NCBI GenBank assembly: GCA_016928975.1
Contig: JAFGJR010000286.1
Span: 1 to 8,972, forward strand
DNA from: Sedimentisphaerales bacterium
GTDB lineage: Bacteria > Planctomycetota > Phycisphaerae > Sedimentisphaerales > SG8-4
DNA length: 8,972 nt
Direction of reading: 5' to 3'
Position numbers and translations under genes: made by a program. Shown in pieces: positions 1-6,766 of the stretch; the stretch's first letter is position 1, and the number at the start of each line of letters is the position of its first letter. The notes under the pieces were generated by a model. The model was not told the origin of the DNA and did no database searches. It saw only the letters and a program-made list of their open reading frames with translations.

Positions 1-605
1 TCGGCGGCCAAGGCCATGCGTGGATCGCATTCAGTCGTGGGCCGACCGTGCTTGCCGTAGGGCACCTGATAGCCGTAGCTGATCTCCTGCCACGACCGGA
101 AGTCGCGGAAGTCCGCGGGGATATCCTCGTCATTTGCTGTGTCCGAGCTGGACGGGCAGATGAAAGACCTCGGGATTGTACCCCCCGTTCTGACGAGCGC
201 CCAGAGATTACGCGTGGTGGACATCTCGGTGTCGGCTTCCGTCGTTTCGCCGGAGTTGGGGTCACCGGGCACACCTCGGTGCGTGCCGATCATGCCCGGG
301 GCGTACTTCACGCGCCCAACCTCGTCAGCCTCGGCCGGCGCATGGGCGGCAATCGGATATGTGTCATTGTTCTCGACGGCGTAGGTGTAGAGTCCCTTGC
401 CCATACTCAAGAGGTTGGCAGTGCAGGCGGTCCGGCGCGACACGATCGAGCGTCGAGAAGGCCGGGTTGCCACGACGGCGACAAGCGCCAACAGGAGGAG
501 TGTGACACCTGCCACGACCAGTACTTCCGGCAGCGTCAGAGCCCGACGCCGGCTTGAGAAGGCAAGAGTTCTCAGGGCAATCCTGCGGACGCACGTCTGA
601 TTCAT
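1..605 (-). CDS. Prepilin-like protein with N-terminal cleavage/methylation motif (type II secretion pseudopilin-like), 3' end outside window
   Basis: The reading frame is open from an ATG at 605 to the window edge, giving 201 codons with no stop, so the C-terminus is missing. The start is supported by GGGAGG at 612-617, six bases upstream. The protein opens with a basic leader (residues 1-22, RRR just before the cut). The prepilin-type motif RRA/LTLPEVLVV follows, with Glu at +5, then a hydrophobic helix to about residue 46. This is the layout of class III signal peptides handled by a PilD-type prepilin peptidase. After the helix comes a soluble region with TANLLSMGKGLYTYAVEN, FICPSSSD (about residue 150) and YGYQVPYGKHGRPT. 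Such blocks are typical of the large pilin-like families of Planctomycetota and related phyla. The expected location is the inner membrane or periplasm, but the exact role is unknown. The residues around the cut are Ala/Leu rather than the usual Gly/Phe. It is the only pilin-like gene visible. Confidence 0.85.
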   Translation of the reverse strand, partial: MNQTCVRRIALRTLAFSSRRRALTLPEVLVVAGVTLLLLALVAVVATRPSRRSIVSRRTACTANLLSMGKGLYTYAVENNDTYPIAAHAPAEADEVGRVKYAPGMIGTHRGVPGDPNSGETTEADTEMSTTRNLWALVRTGGTIPRSFICPSSSDTANDEDIPADFRDFRSWQEISYGYQVPYGKHGRPTTECDPRMALAA

Positions 606-674
606 GATGGTCCTCCCTGCGGTGGGACGACAAACGATCAGGTATCTTCTGATTCTATGCAACTGGTGGGCGGA

Positions 675-683
675 AGTATAGCA
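675..683 (-). promoter_or_regulatory. Candidate extended -10 promoter for the prepilin-like gene
   Basis: Read on the minus strand the sequence is TGCTATACT, an extended -10 (TGn) followed by a hexamer matching TATAAT at five of six positions. It would start transcription near 667, giving a leader of about 60 bases before the ATG at 605. No good -35 hexamer lies 16-18 bases upstream, which fits the extended -10 type. A small inverted repeat (ATCAG at 637-641, CTGAT at 649-653) lies in the leader. This call rests on sequence match only. Confidence 0.35.
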
Positions 684-741
684 GGCATCAGCCGGAACAA
701 CTGCGGATCGGGCGTTTGGCAGGAGTTCGCCGTTCAGACTT

Positions 742-820
742 CGTCATTCGGATTTCGGCATTGATTGGTCATTGGGATTTGGGCATTGATTGGTCATTGG
801 GGTTTCGTCATTGGGCATTG
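742..820. repeat. Short tandem repeats rich in ATTGG/CATT
   Basis: A 20-base unit, GGCATTGATTGGTCATTGGG, occurs perfectly twice, at 757-776 and 782-801, with a 25-base period. Degenerate copies flank it: CGTCATTCGGATTTCGG at 742-758 and GTTTCGTCATTGGGCATTG at 802-820. The tract is AT-richer than its surroundings and lies in the gap between the prepilin-like gene and the M48 protease gene, both on the minus strand. It has no coding potential that I believe. It looks like an expanding intergenic repeat rather than a protein-binding array, but no function can be read from it. Confidence 0.7.
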
Positions 821-833
821 CGTCTCTCTCCCA

Positions 834-854
834 CCGCCGGCATGAAGCCGGCGG
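834..854. repeat. Perfect GC-rich hairpin downstream of the M48 protease gene (REP-like)
   Basis: CCGCCGGC (834-841) and GCCGGCGG (847-854) form a perfect eight-base stem around the loop ATGAA. It lies eight bases beyond the M48 stop codon. On the minus strand, the direction of that gene, no T-run follows the stem, so a classical intrinsic terminator is unlikely. On the plus strand it is followed by CTCGTTTT, but no gene on that strand ends here. It could protect the 3' end of the transcript or be a copy of a dispersed palindromic element. The neighbouring tandem repeats favour the latter. Confidence 0.6.
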
Positions 855-861
855 CTCGTTT

Positions 862-2112
862 TCACGCGGCCCCCGCTCCTTGTCTCTCGCCCCTCGCCCC
901 TGCTCTTTCGTACTCCTCCGCCATTCTAATCCGCTGCCCGAGAGGCGGATGGTCGTCGAAGAACACAACCTCCCACCAGGGTGGGGTGGGATCGTCGAGG
1001 TTGAGACGGCCGAGTTGTTCGAAGGCCGTGCGGTAGGCCTGCGGGTTGCCGGTCAGCCGCAGAGCGTCGCTGTCGCACTGCCGCTCGAAACGACGGCTGA
1101 TGGCGTTGGTGATTGGCCCGATGATCAGCGGGAAGACCGATGAAATCAGCATAACTTGTGAGAACGCCGCGACAGCCGCGGACCAGTCGGCCGGGTCGCT
1201 GCTCCCGGCGAACGGGTTGAGCCGCCACCAGATCAGCGTGACCATCAGTGAACTGGCCACAGCGGACATGCCGATCAGCTTCCAGATGTGCCCGCGGGTG
1301 TGATGGCCCAGCTCGTGAGCGAAGACCACGGCGATCTGGTCGTCGTCGAAGGAGTCCAGAAGGGTGTCGGCCAGGTAGACCCGACGTGACGAACCCATGC
1401 CGGCCAGCATCGCATTCGCCTTCTTGGTGTCCTTGCTCAGTTGGAGATTGAAGATGCCGGTGATGGTCATGCCCGCCCCGCCGGCGAGTTCCTTCAGCCG
1501 CTCGGCTAGGCTCGGCCGTTCGAGCGGCTTCGACGGGTAGAACAGCGGCAGGATGACCAGCGGGAACACCTTGGCCAGCCCGATACTGAGCAGCATGACG
1601 CCGAGCCACACCCACACGCCCCACCATCGCCCGCCGTACCACACGGCCGCATAGAGGCCGCCCAGCACAATCGCACCGAGGATCCCCCCCACCAGCCAGG
1701 CCTTCACCTGGAACATCAGCCAAGCCCCCAGCGTCTGATTGCTGAGCTTGAAACGGTGCTCGACCACGAAGCCGCCGTAGTAATTCAGCGGCAGGCCGAC
1801 AAGAACGCTCCCGCCCAGCATCACGACCGCCGCAACCAAAAGCCCCAGCCATCGCGATCCATCCGGCAGGCCAAGCCACTCGGCCACGTCACGAGCAATC
1901 AGGCACCAGATGATCCAATACGCCAGGGAAATCGCCAGATCCGCCAGATGGATGCGACGATTGACGCGATTGTAAGCCTCGATCTCGGCCGGGTCGCGTT
2001 GGGGAATCGCCACCAGTGAAGCGTCGGTCAACGGTTGAGGTAGGGATTGATCACTCATGTCCAAAGGATAATCGCCGGCCATTGAATTGAGAAGGTGCCG
2101 ATCCCCCGCCAT
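862..2112 (-). CDS. M48-family (Ste24/CAAX prenyl protease 1-like) integral membrane zinc metalloprotease
   Basis: A 416-aa protein. The zinc motif HELGH lies at residues 266-270. The distal Glu ligand is probably E343 in RRFERQCDSDA, matching the ExxxD signature of M48 peptidases. The N-terminal region has EHRFKLSNQTLGAW (118-131), characteristic of the Ste24-type M48 N-terminal domain. Hydrophobic segments lie near residues 56-75, 87-110, 135-158, 163-192, 276-296 and 311-337, so it should be a multi-pass inner-membrane protease with its active site at the membrane face. Ste24 homologues cut prenylated peptides in eukaryotes; bacterial relatives are generally linked to membrane-protein quality control, and the substrate here is unknown. 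The ATG at 2112 has AAGGGGG four bases upstream; ATG at 2058 (MSDQSLPQ) is an alternative without a clear Shine-Dalgarno. The last 14 or so residues are low-complexity Ala/Gly/Arg and run into repetitive DNA. It lies 74 bases after the preceding exported-protein gene, probably in one operon. Confidence 0.93.
   Translation of the reverse strand: MAGDRHLLNSMAGDYPLDMSDQSLPQPLTDASLVAIPQRDPAEIEAYNRVNRRIHLADLAISLAYWIIWCLIARDVAEWLGLPDGSRWLGLLVAAVVMLGGSVLVGLPLNYYGGFVVEHRFKLSNQTLGAWLMFQVKAWLVGGILGAIVLGGLYAAVWYGGRWWGVWVWLGVMLLSIGLAKVFPLVILPLFYPSKPLERPSLAERLKELAGGAGMTITGIFNLQLSKDTKKANAMLAGMGSSRRVYLADTLLDSFDDDQIAVVFAHELGHHTRGHIWKLIGMSAVASSLMVTLIWWRLNPFAGSSDPADWSAAVAAFSQVMLISSVFPLIIGPITNAISRRFERQCDSDALRLTGNPQAYRTAFEQLGRLNLDDPTPPWWEVVFFDDHPPLGQRIRMAEEYERAGARGERQGAGAA
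885..905. repeat. CTCGCCC heptamer repeat inside the 3' end of the M48 gene
   Basis: CTCGCCC occurs twice in tandem (886-892 and 893-899), followed by the related CTGCTC. It encodes part of the Ala/Gly/Arg tail of the protease. Base composition here differs from the gene body. Together with the hairpin and the tandem repeats just beyond the stop codon, it suggests that repetitive intergenic DNA has been taken into the reading frame. Confidence 0.45.
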
Positions 2113-2186
2113 CCGGCCCCCTTGTCGCCACCCCAGTCACATCGGCAAGCCGTCCCTCAGTAAACTCGCCCTGCGCTGGTGTGCGA

Positions 2187-3662
2187 TTACCTCCGATGGT
2201 CGGCTTTCTTTTCCGCCTTTCCCCCCGCCGGGGCCGTGGCCGGACCGGGCATGAGTCTCTCGATCTCTCTGACCCGATCGCCGTACCGGCGTTCGATGTC
2301 CCGGCGAGTGGTCGCATGCATCTCCATCGGCTTCTCAGCACCCTTCATCAGGACGCGCACGATCTGCCCGGTGTCATCCACATAAACCTCATGGACAGGC
2401 GGAACAAGCCCTTCGCTCTGCTCGATCAGCGTTGCTTCCCTGCCGCCCGGCAGGGTCTTCCGGCCGGCGAGCCGGAACGTCTGCAGCGACAGCCCTCGCC
2501 GCGAGCTGTCGTACCACGAGAAGGCGTACAGATCGCTCTTCTTGAGATCCACGATCGACGGAAGAATGATGTCCCACGGCGCCGACGCGTAGGTTCGATC
2601 GACATCCAGTTCTTTCTGCGTGATCTGTGGTCCGATCGACTTGCCGATATAACCGACAAGCAGCTTGTTATCTTGCCGAATGCCGCTTTCGATATCCTGC
2701 GAGATCTCTCTTCGGCCGCCACCCTTGGGCGGCGGCGAAACCACGACCAGCCGGCTCTCCCACCTCTCGAAAGACAGGTTGGAGGTGACAAACATCTCCT
2801 GCTGCATCAGCGAGACACTGTCGTCCGGCCGGAAGAACCATGCATACTTGGCGGTCGTCACGCCTGTTCGGTGTTCGACCGTTCTCGGCTCCATCCGAAT
2901 CTGGACGAATCCCGTCTCGATCCCCCCTTCAAGGCACCGCAAAAACATCTCGCGAGGCTCCCGGCAGACAACATCGAGCGACCCGGACCGTACCAGCTCA
3001 AGCAACGCGCTGCCCCTGCGCAGTGCGTCTCGAATCTGCTCCTCCTGAGCCTCCGATCTCAGCACCTCGAAACCGGCGACGATCTTCTCGAACAGCGCGG
3101 TTGCGACCTTCTCGTCGGATTGAGGCGTCGCAAAGACCAATGTGAAGTACTCCGAGGGTTTGAGGCGGATCATGGCCTGCTGGCGAATCATCGGCACGCC
3201 TCGCGAGGTCATCGTGGCCGTACAGCGCAGCACCTCGCGCGACCCGGCCGTCGACCTCTCCGTTTTTACGATGCTGATGTCCCGACATGTCTCATGCATT
3301 TCCCCGACGATCATCTCGCCCACTGACTCCGGGTCGACGGCTCGCTCCAGCTTGCTCTGTCGGACCCCCAGTGACCAGAGCGCATTCACGTTGACAAAGC
3401 GGACAATCTCGACCTCCTCACCCGTCTCCATGAATCGCTTCTCGCGGAGCGTCTCGCAATCGGCGGGCGGCGCCACGGCGAACCCGAAGCTTCCATCCAC
3501 GTACCGCGGTCCCAGGGTCCCGGCGGGGGCTGAAGCAGTCTCAGCCGCGTCCTGTGCCACCACCCGCAAGAAGCCACTCAACAGGGCAACCGCGATCGCC
3601 CACTTGGCGGCATATCCCGGGTTCGTCTTCCTGCGTGACTCCATCATCACAATGACCTTCAT
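2187..3662 (-). CDS. Exported protein of unknown function: PsbP/DcrB-like N-terminal module plus C-terminal domain shared with the upstream gene product
   Basis: A 491-aa protein from the ATG at 3662, which has GAGGA at 3667-3671. A GTG at 3689 would add nine residues and overlap the upstream stop as GTGA. The start (MKVIVMMESRRKTNPG, then a hydrophobic AIAVALLSGFLRVVA to about residue 36) looks like a Sec signal ending near AQDA. Residues ~52-201 (from VDGSFGFAVAPP to LFEKIVAGFEVL) have the strand pattern and closing helix of PsbP/Mog1-like domains such as DcrB; this is my inference from the pattern. The C-terminal part carries VDRTYASAP (354-362), AGRKTLPGG (399-407) and VYVDDTGQIVRV (426-437). 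All three have counterparts in the same order in the 613-aa protein encoded just upstream. The tail is basic and low in complexity. No catalytic motif is visible. It probably acts in the periplasm or at the envelope with its paralogue and perhaps the M48 protease. Confidence 0.8.
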   Translation of the reverse strand: MKVIVMMESRRKTNPGYAAKWAIAVALLSGFLRVVAQDAAETASAPAGTLGPRYVDGSFGFAVAPPADCETLREKRFMETGEEVEIVRFVNVNALWSLGVRQSKLERAVDPESVGEMIVGEMHETCRDISIVKTERSTAGSREVLRCTATMTSRGVPMIRQQAMIRLKPSEYFTLVFATPQSDEKVATALFEKIVAGFEVLRSEAQEEQIRDALRRGSALLELVRSGSLDVVCREPREMFLRCLEGGIETGFVQIRMEPRTVEHRTGVTTAKYAWFFRPDDSVSLMQQEMFVTSNLSFERWESRLVVVSPPPKGGGRREISQDIESGIRQDNKLLVGYIGKSIGPQITQKELDVDRTYASAPWDIILPSIVDLKKSDLYAFSWYDSSRRGLSLQTFRLAGRKTLPGGREATLIEQSEGLVPPVHEVYVDDTGQIVRVLMKGAEKPMEMHATTRRDIERRYGDRVREIERLMPGPATAPAGGKAEKKADHRR

Positions 3663-3685
3663 CTCTTCCTCTGCACTGCGTGTCG

Positions 3686-5527
3686 TCACCGCCTTGCTCG
3701 CCTTTGGGAGGCCGGCGACTCATCTTCCTCGACGGACAAATCCACGCGCTCTCGCCAGTGGTGTCCGTCGGACGACACGGCGAGCAGTTCACCCTTGTCG
3801 TCGAAATACACGGATACCGGCGCGGGATCGTAGTCCACCATCAGCCGGACCGTCCAGGCCGGTTCCCTCAGCGATGAGCCGGGCAGAGGCGTCCTGCCGG
3901 CAGGCTGGACCACGCAGTACGCCGCACCGGCCGTAAATGTCTCAATGATGCTGACGACCAGGGGCCTTGGGTTCGCGTCCTGGGCAATCCTGGCGTACAC
4001 CTTCATCAGTAGTGGGCCCGAAGCGAATGTCTCATCCACCTTGATGTTCTCGCTTCGCGATCCGCGGAATGCCATGACTTTGCGCATCACCTGTCGGCCT
4101 CCAGCATCACACTGTTCGGTCTGCTCGATAATCTTCTGTCCGGCCTGCGTCCGCTCAAACTCGTAGCTGTATTCCACGCCGCCTTCCCCCAGATGCCAGA
4201 CTTCCGTCGCCGCCAGACGATCGTGCCCGAGCCATTCTGGTTCATAGATCCATTTGCTGGCCACTTCCCAGGGCCGCTCGCCATCCTCCATCGACCGACG
4301 GCAGGTTTCTGTCCAAATGCCCAGACTGATCGCCGGAGCCGCGACGTCAAATCGCTGCGTTTTGCCCGATCGAGGCCCGAGCAGGGACGACACGCCTTCC
4401 TTGCGGCAATCTTGGATCATCCTTCGCGCCGCGTCCATCGCTGATGCCGGATCGACCAGCTTATTGTAGGAATCCACCCGGGCCGTCGCTGCAATCGACT
4501 CGCACAACTGTCGCACCGATCCGCCGGCTTTGGCTTCATGCCGCCCTGCCATCAACAGGGCCGTATGCTCATCCGTTTCGACTGCAAGCAGGTGGAGCGT
4601 CGGCTCCTGCCCCGGAACGAGCGCGAGAGTGGCCCGCGCCGCCTCGCGACCAGTCGCGTCAAACGTCTCCACCGGGTCGCGCAGCCTGACCTCCTGCAAG
4701 ATCGACATGGCCCGGTCCTCCACCAAGTCGGCCACCTTGCGTTCGCCGATCAGGGGCACGCGAAACAGCTCGAGGTACCACCCTGCCTCAGTACCGCCGC
4801 CCATCAGTCGAAGGCGTGGAACATTGGGATCCACAGGACCGATAAGTCGAGCCCCTCTCGGCAAGTCAAAAGAGATCCCTGCCGCAGTGATAGACGCCGA
4901 CGGATCCGCATCCAGCGAAATGCCCGTCAACTCGATCGACCTGGCCACCTGATCCACTAGGGTCTCGTCTACCCTCCGCGGCGCAGAATTGGCTTGGAGT
5001 ACCAGGCCGAGAACCTCCCCGCCGGGGCCTATGGCAACCCGTCCCAGGCAGAATGGCGACTGAACCGCCCTCGATCCCCGTCCTTTGGCCAGTGTCGCCG
5101 TCACACCCGGAAACGCCCCTACGGGCGCCGGCTCCGGTCCGCTTTCAAAGAGAACGTCCGCCCCCAAAGTTTTCGACATTGCCACGAGCGCACGAAAACC
5201 AGCCGAGGAGGCCAGCCCATCGGTGGTGGGAGGCCCCCGGAAGACAAAAAGCCTTGCCTGACGATCATCCGTCCCTGGAGCCTCGATCCCGATGACGGCG
5301 CCTGTTGGCCACAGATTCTTGTCTGCGGGCTGCCATCCAATGGGCAAACAGACGGATATCTGCCCATCTGGATACTGATTCCGCGGTCCAAGCTGAACCA
5401 ATGTTGCCCGCTCCCGATAGAAGATCAGAGTCTGGGCGGCCGCCACGGTCAGCAAGAGAACGGCAATGGCGGCCACGAGGCTTCTTCGGGGCCGTCCAGG
5501 ACGCTGAGCGGAGTAGACTTCGTACAT
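3686..5527 (-). CDS. Membrane-anchored protein of unknown function with two PsbP/DcrB-like modules and a C-terminal domain paralogous to the next gene
   Basis: A 613-aa protein. A basic N-terminus (RPGRPRR) and one hydrophobic helix at residues 16-36 without an obvious cleavage site predict a single-pass anchor with the rest outside the cytoplasm. Residues ~51-201 (from YPDGQISVCLPIGWQ to VDQVARSIEL) and ~213-351 (from ITAAGISFDLPRGAR to QLCESIAATARV) look like two copies of a module that also begins the next protein. The C-terminal region has VDETFASGP (497-505), AGRTPLPG (543-550) and VYFDDKGELLAV (573-584), matching the downstream product. I recognise no enzyme motif. The ATG at 5527 has only GGAG very close upstream, so the start is less certain than the frame. 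It is the first gene of the minus-strand unit, and its stop overlaps or nearly abuts the next start, suggesting coupled translation. Confidence 0.8.
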   Translation of the reverse strand: MYEVYSAQRPGRPRRSLVAAIAVLLLTVAAAQTLIFYRERATLVQLGPRNQYPDGQISVCLPIGWQPADKNLWPTGAVIGIEAPGTDDRQARLFVFRGPPTTDGLASSAGFRALVAMSKTLGADVLFESGPEPAPVGAFPGVTATLAKGRGSRAVQSPFCLGRVAIGPGGEVLGLVLQANSAPRRVDETLVDQVARSIELTGISLDADPSASITAAGISFDLPRGARLIGPVDPNVPRLRLMGGGTEAGWYLELFRVPLIGERKVADLVEDRAMSILQEVRLRDPVETFDATGREAARATLALVPGQEPTLHLLAVETDEHTALLMAGRHEAKAGGSVRQLCESIAATARVDSYNKLVDPASAMDAARRMIQDCRKEGVSSLLGPRSGKTQRFDVAAPAISLGIWTETCRRSMEDGERPWEVASKWIYEPEWLGHDRLAATEVWHLGEGGVEYSYEFERTQAGQKIIEQTEQCDAGGRQVMRKVMAFRGSRSENIKVDETFASGPLLMKVYARIAQDANPRPLVVSIIETFTAGAAYCVVQPAGRTPLPGSSLREPAWTVRLMVDYDPAPVSVYFDDKGELLAVSSDGHHWRERVDLSVEEDESPASQRRARR

Positions 5528-5596
5528 GCTCCGGCATCTTAGCGCGGGCGGTCAACCATTGCAAATAAAGGGCTTCCGTCAGACGTGTGTGCGGTA

Positions 5597-5625
5597 TTGA
5601 CGCGGGCCTGAGCATGGCTTACATT
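5597..5625 (+). promoter_or_regulatory. Candidate sigma-70-type promoter for the hpf-ptsN-ptsH-ptsI operon
   Basis: TTGACG (5597-5602) matches the -35 consensus at five of six positions. TACATT (5620-5625) matches the -10 at four of six. The spacing is 17 bases, the optimum. Transcription would start near 5632, about 220 bases ahead of the hpf start codon. I saw no sigma-54 -24/-12 motif (GG-N10-GC type with TGGCAC/TTGC) in this region, although hpf-ptsN clusters often lie beside rpoN. Confidence 0.45.
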
Positions 5626-5840
5626 CCATTGAGCAATGCCTCTGCCAAGGTGTTATTCAGCCACCGCCGCGGCTCGGCCTGGGGAAGGGGAAACCCTGTC
5701 TTCCTCGCCGGGAACCCTGTTCGCTGGACGGGAAAGGTACGCCAACCTGACGCGAAGTCACCCTTTCCATGACACGGTCGCCTGCTTATACGCCCTGGCA
5801 GCTAACCCTGACATCCTGGAGCATTGGCGATTTTGGACAA

Positions 5841-5846
5841 AGGAGG
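5841..5846 (+). promoter_or_regulatory. Ribosome binding site that fixes the hpf GTG start
   Basis: A full AGGAGG lies seven bases before a GTG at 5854. It rules out the longer frame beginning with TTG at 5824, because the site would lie inside that frame, and family alignment also starts at the GTG (VQISVTGRHVEF). Confidence 0.85.
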
Positions 5847-5853
5847 TTCACCC

Positions 5854-6156
5854 GTGCAGATCTCCGTAACGGGCCGCCACGTTGAGTTCACCGAATCCAT
5901 GCGGCAGTACGCGGAAGAGAAACTGAGCAAGTTGGTGAGGTTCTATGATCGGATTGACAGAGTTGAGGTCGTGCTCGAACAGGAGCCGACCCAGCATCGA
6001 CTGGAAGTCGTGATGCACGCCGATCACAAAACCACTTTCGTCGCCCAGGTTGAGGCCGGCGAGTACCACGAGGCCGTCGATCTGATTGTGGAGAAGCTGG
6101 AGCGGCAGCTCAAGAAACACAAGGAGATACATCGCAACCGCAAGCACCAGTCCTGA
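5854..6156 (+). CDS. hpf: Ribosome hibernation-promoting factor, short HPF/RaiA family (sigma-54 modulation protein family)
   Basis: A 100-aa protein starting at GTG with a perfect Shine-Dalgarno sequence. The order is strand QISVTGRHVEF, helix ESMRQYAEEKLSKLVRFYD, strands RVEVVLEQE, HRLEVVMHAD and TTFVAQVEAG, then helix YHEAVDLIVEKLERQLKKHKE and a basic tail. This is the beta-alpha-beta-beta-beta-alpha fold of the S30AE domain, which binds the 30S decoding channel of idle ribosomes. At 100 residues it matches short HPF/YfiA proteins and lacks the extra C-terminal dimerisation domain of long HPF. It is the first gene of an operon leading into PTS genes (72 bases to the EIIA gene). This echoes the rpoN-hpf-ptsN arrangement of Proteobacteria, though rpoN is not in view. 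Confidence 0.95.
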   Translation: MQISVTGRHVEFTESMRQYAEEKLSKLVRFYDRIDRVEVVLEQEPTQHRLEVVMHADHKTTFVAQVEAGEYHEAVDLIVEKLERQLKKHKEIHRNRKHQS

Positions 6157-6228
6157 GCAGGGGCCGGGCTGGCGGGGCGGTCGGGTCCGCTGCCCGAGCC
6201 CACGTTTATACCCCCAAGGTGTACTAAC

Positions 6229-6702
6229 ATGAAACTGTCGGATTTCTTCGTGCCGGATGCGGTCATCCCAGAGCTTCAAGCTACCGACCGTAACGGCGTT
6301 ATTCGCGAACTGATGGCTTCCCTGGCTGCAGCAACCGGTCTGGACGAGGCTCAGGCTGCGGCGATCAGCAAGGCAGTCATCGCTCGTGAGAATCAGGGCA
6401 GCACGGGTTTCGGGAAAGGCGTGGCCGTTCCCCACGTCAAACACCCGGCAGTGAAGAGAATCATGGCGACCATCGGACGGTCCAGCGCCGGCGTTGACTT
6501 CGCGGCACTTGATCGAGCTCCCGTATACATTGTCGTGCTCTTGCTGAGCCCCCCGGACAACCCCGATCAACACTTGGCGTCCATGGAGAACATCTTCAGA
6601 CACCTCCAGAGGGACAACTTCCGGCGCTTTCTCCGGCAGGCGTCCACGAAGGAGGAAATCAACGATAACATTCGGGAGGCGGATGAGCTTCCCGGCGGAT
6701 AA
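6229..6702 (+). CDS. ptsN: PTS EIIA domain protein, PtsN/fructose-type
   Basis: A 157-aa single-domain EIIA of the fructose/nitrogen (PTS_EIIA type 2) family. The phosphorylated His is H69 in GKGVAVPHVKHP. The GSTGFGKG stretch before it, the core PVYIVVLLLSPPDN (98-111) and the closing helices are all standard. The start is ATG with AAGGTG seven bases upstream. In the relay it would take phosphate from HPr. With no EIIB or EIIC here, it probably controls other proteins (for example transport, sigma-factor or stringent responses, as known for PtsN elsewhere) rather than sugar uptake. A weak hairpin (TCGGG 6181-6185, CCCGA 6193-6197) lies between hpf and this gene. The symbol ptsN is given by domain and context; a fructose-type EIIA label is equally valid. 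Confidence 0.92.
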   Translation: MKLSDFFVPDAVIPELQATDRNGVIRELMASLAAATGLDEAQAAAISKAVIARENQGSTGFGKGVAVPHVKHPAVKRIMATIGRSSAGVDFAALDRAPVYIVVLLLSPPDNPDQHLASMENIFRHLQRDNFRRFLRQASTKEEINDNIREADELPGG

Positions 6703-6766
6703 GCGGATGACTGCCCAAGAATCCACCCGCCCCGGCGGCGGACTGCGTACGATCCGGCGGCTTTTT

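Larger units (their letters stand above)
5528..5853. other. Divergent intergenic region and long leader of the hpf-pts operon
   Basis: This 326-base gap separates the minus-strand envelope unit from the plus-strand hpf-pts operon. It holds the promoter listed at 5597-5625. Beyond it lie about 220 bases of leader with several self-complementary stretches. CATTG/CAATG pair at 5627-5638. GGAAG-GGG and CCC-CTTCC (5683-5704) form a hairpin around AAA with a three-base bulge. GGAAAGG (5731-5737) pairs with CCTTTCC (5762-5768) around a 24-base loop. I do not recognise a known riboswitch, tRNA or T-box signature, and the short open frames here lack support. Confidence 0.5.

Noticed and set aside
364..633. 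An 89-codon minus-strand frame near the left end
   Set aside because: It overlaps the prepilin-like gene in another frame. The latter has the Shine-Dalgarno sequence, the cleavage motif and the membrane helix.
834..860. The hairpin read as a plus-strand intrinsic terminator because CTCGTTTT follows
   Set aside because: No plus-strand gene ends here; both neighbours are on the minus strand, where no T-run follows the stem.
2181..3326. A 381-codon plus-strand open frame opposite the second exported-protein gene
   Set aside because: Its composition (Arg, Pro, Leu-rich, no domain pattern) is that of a shadow, while the minus-strand frame has a signal peptide, a fold-like pattern and a paralogue next door.
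5528..5570. A -35/-10 pair for the 613-aa protein gene on the minus strand (TTGCAA, 17 bases, TAAGAT)
   Set aside because: Each hexamer matches only four of six positions, and the start of transcription would fall at the start codon itself, so I do not list it as a promoter.
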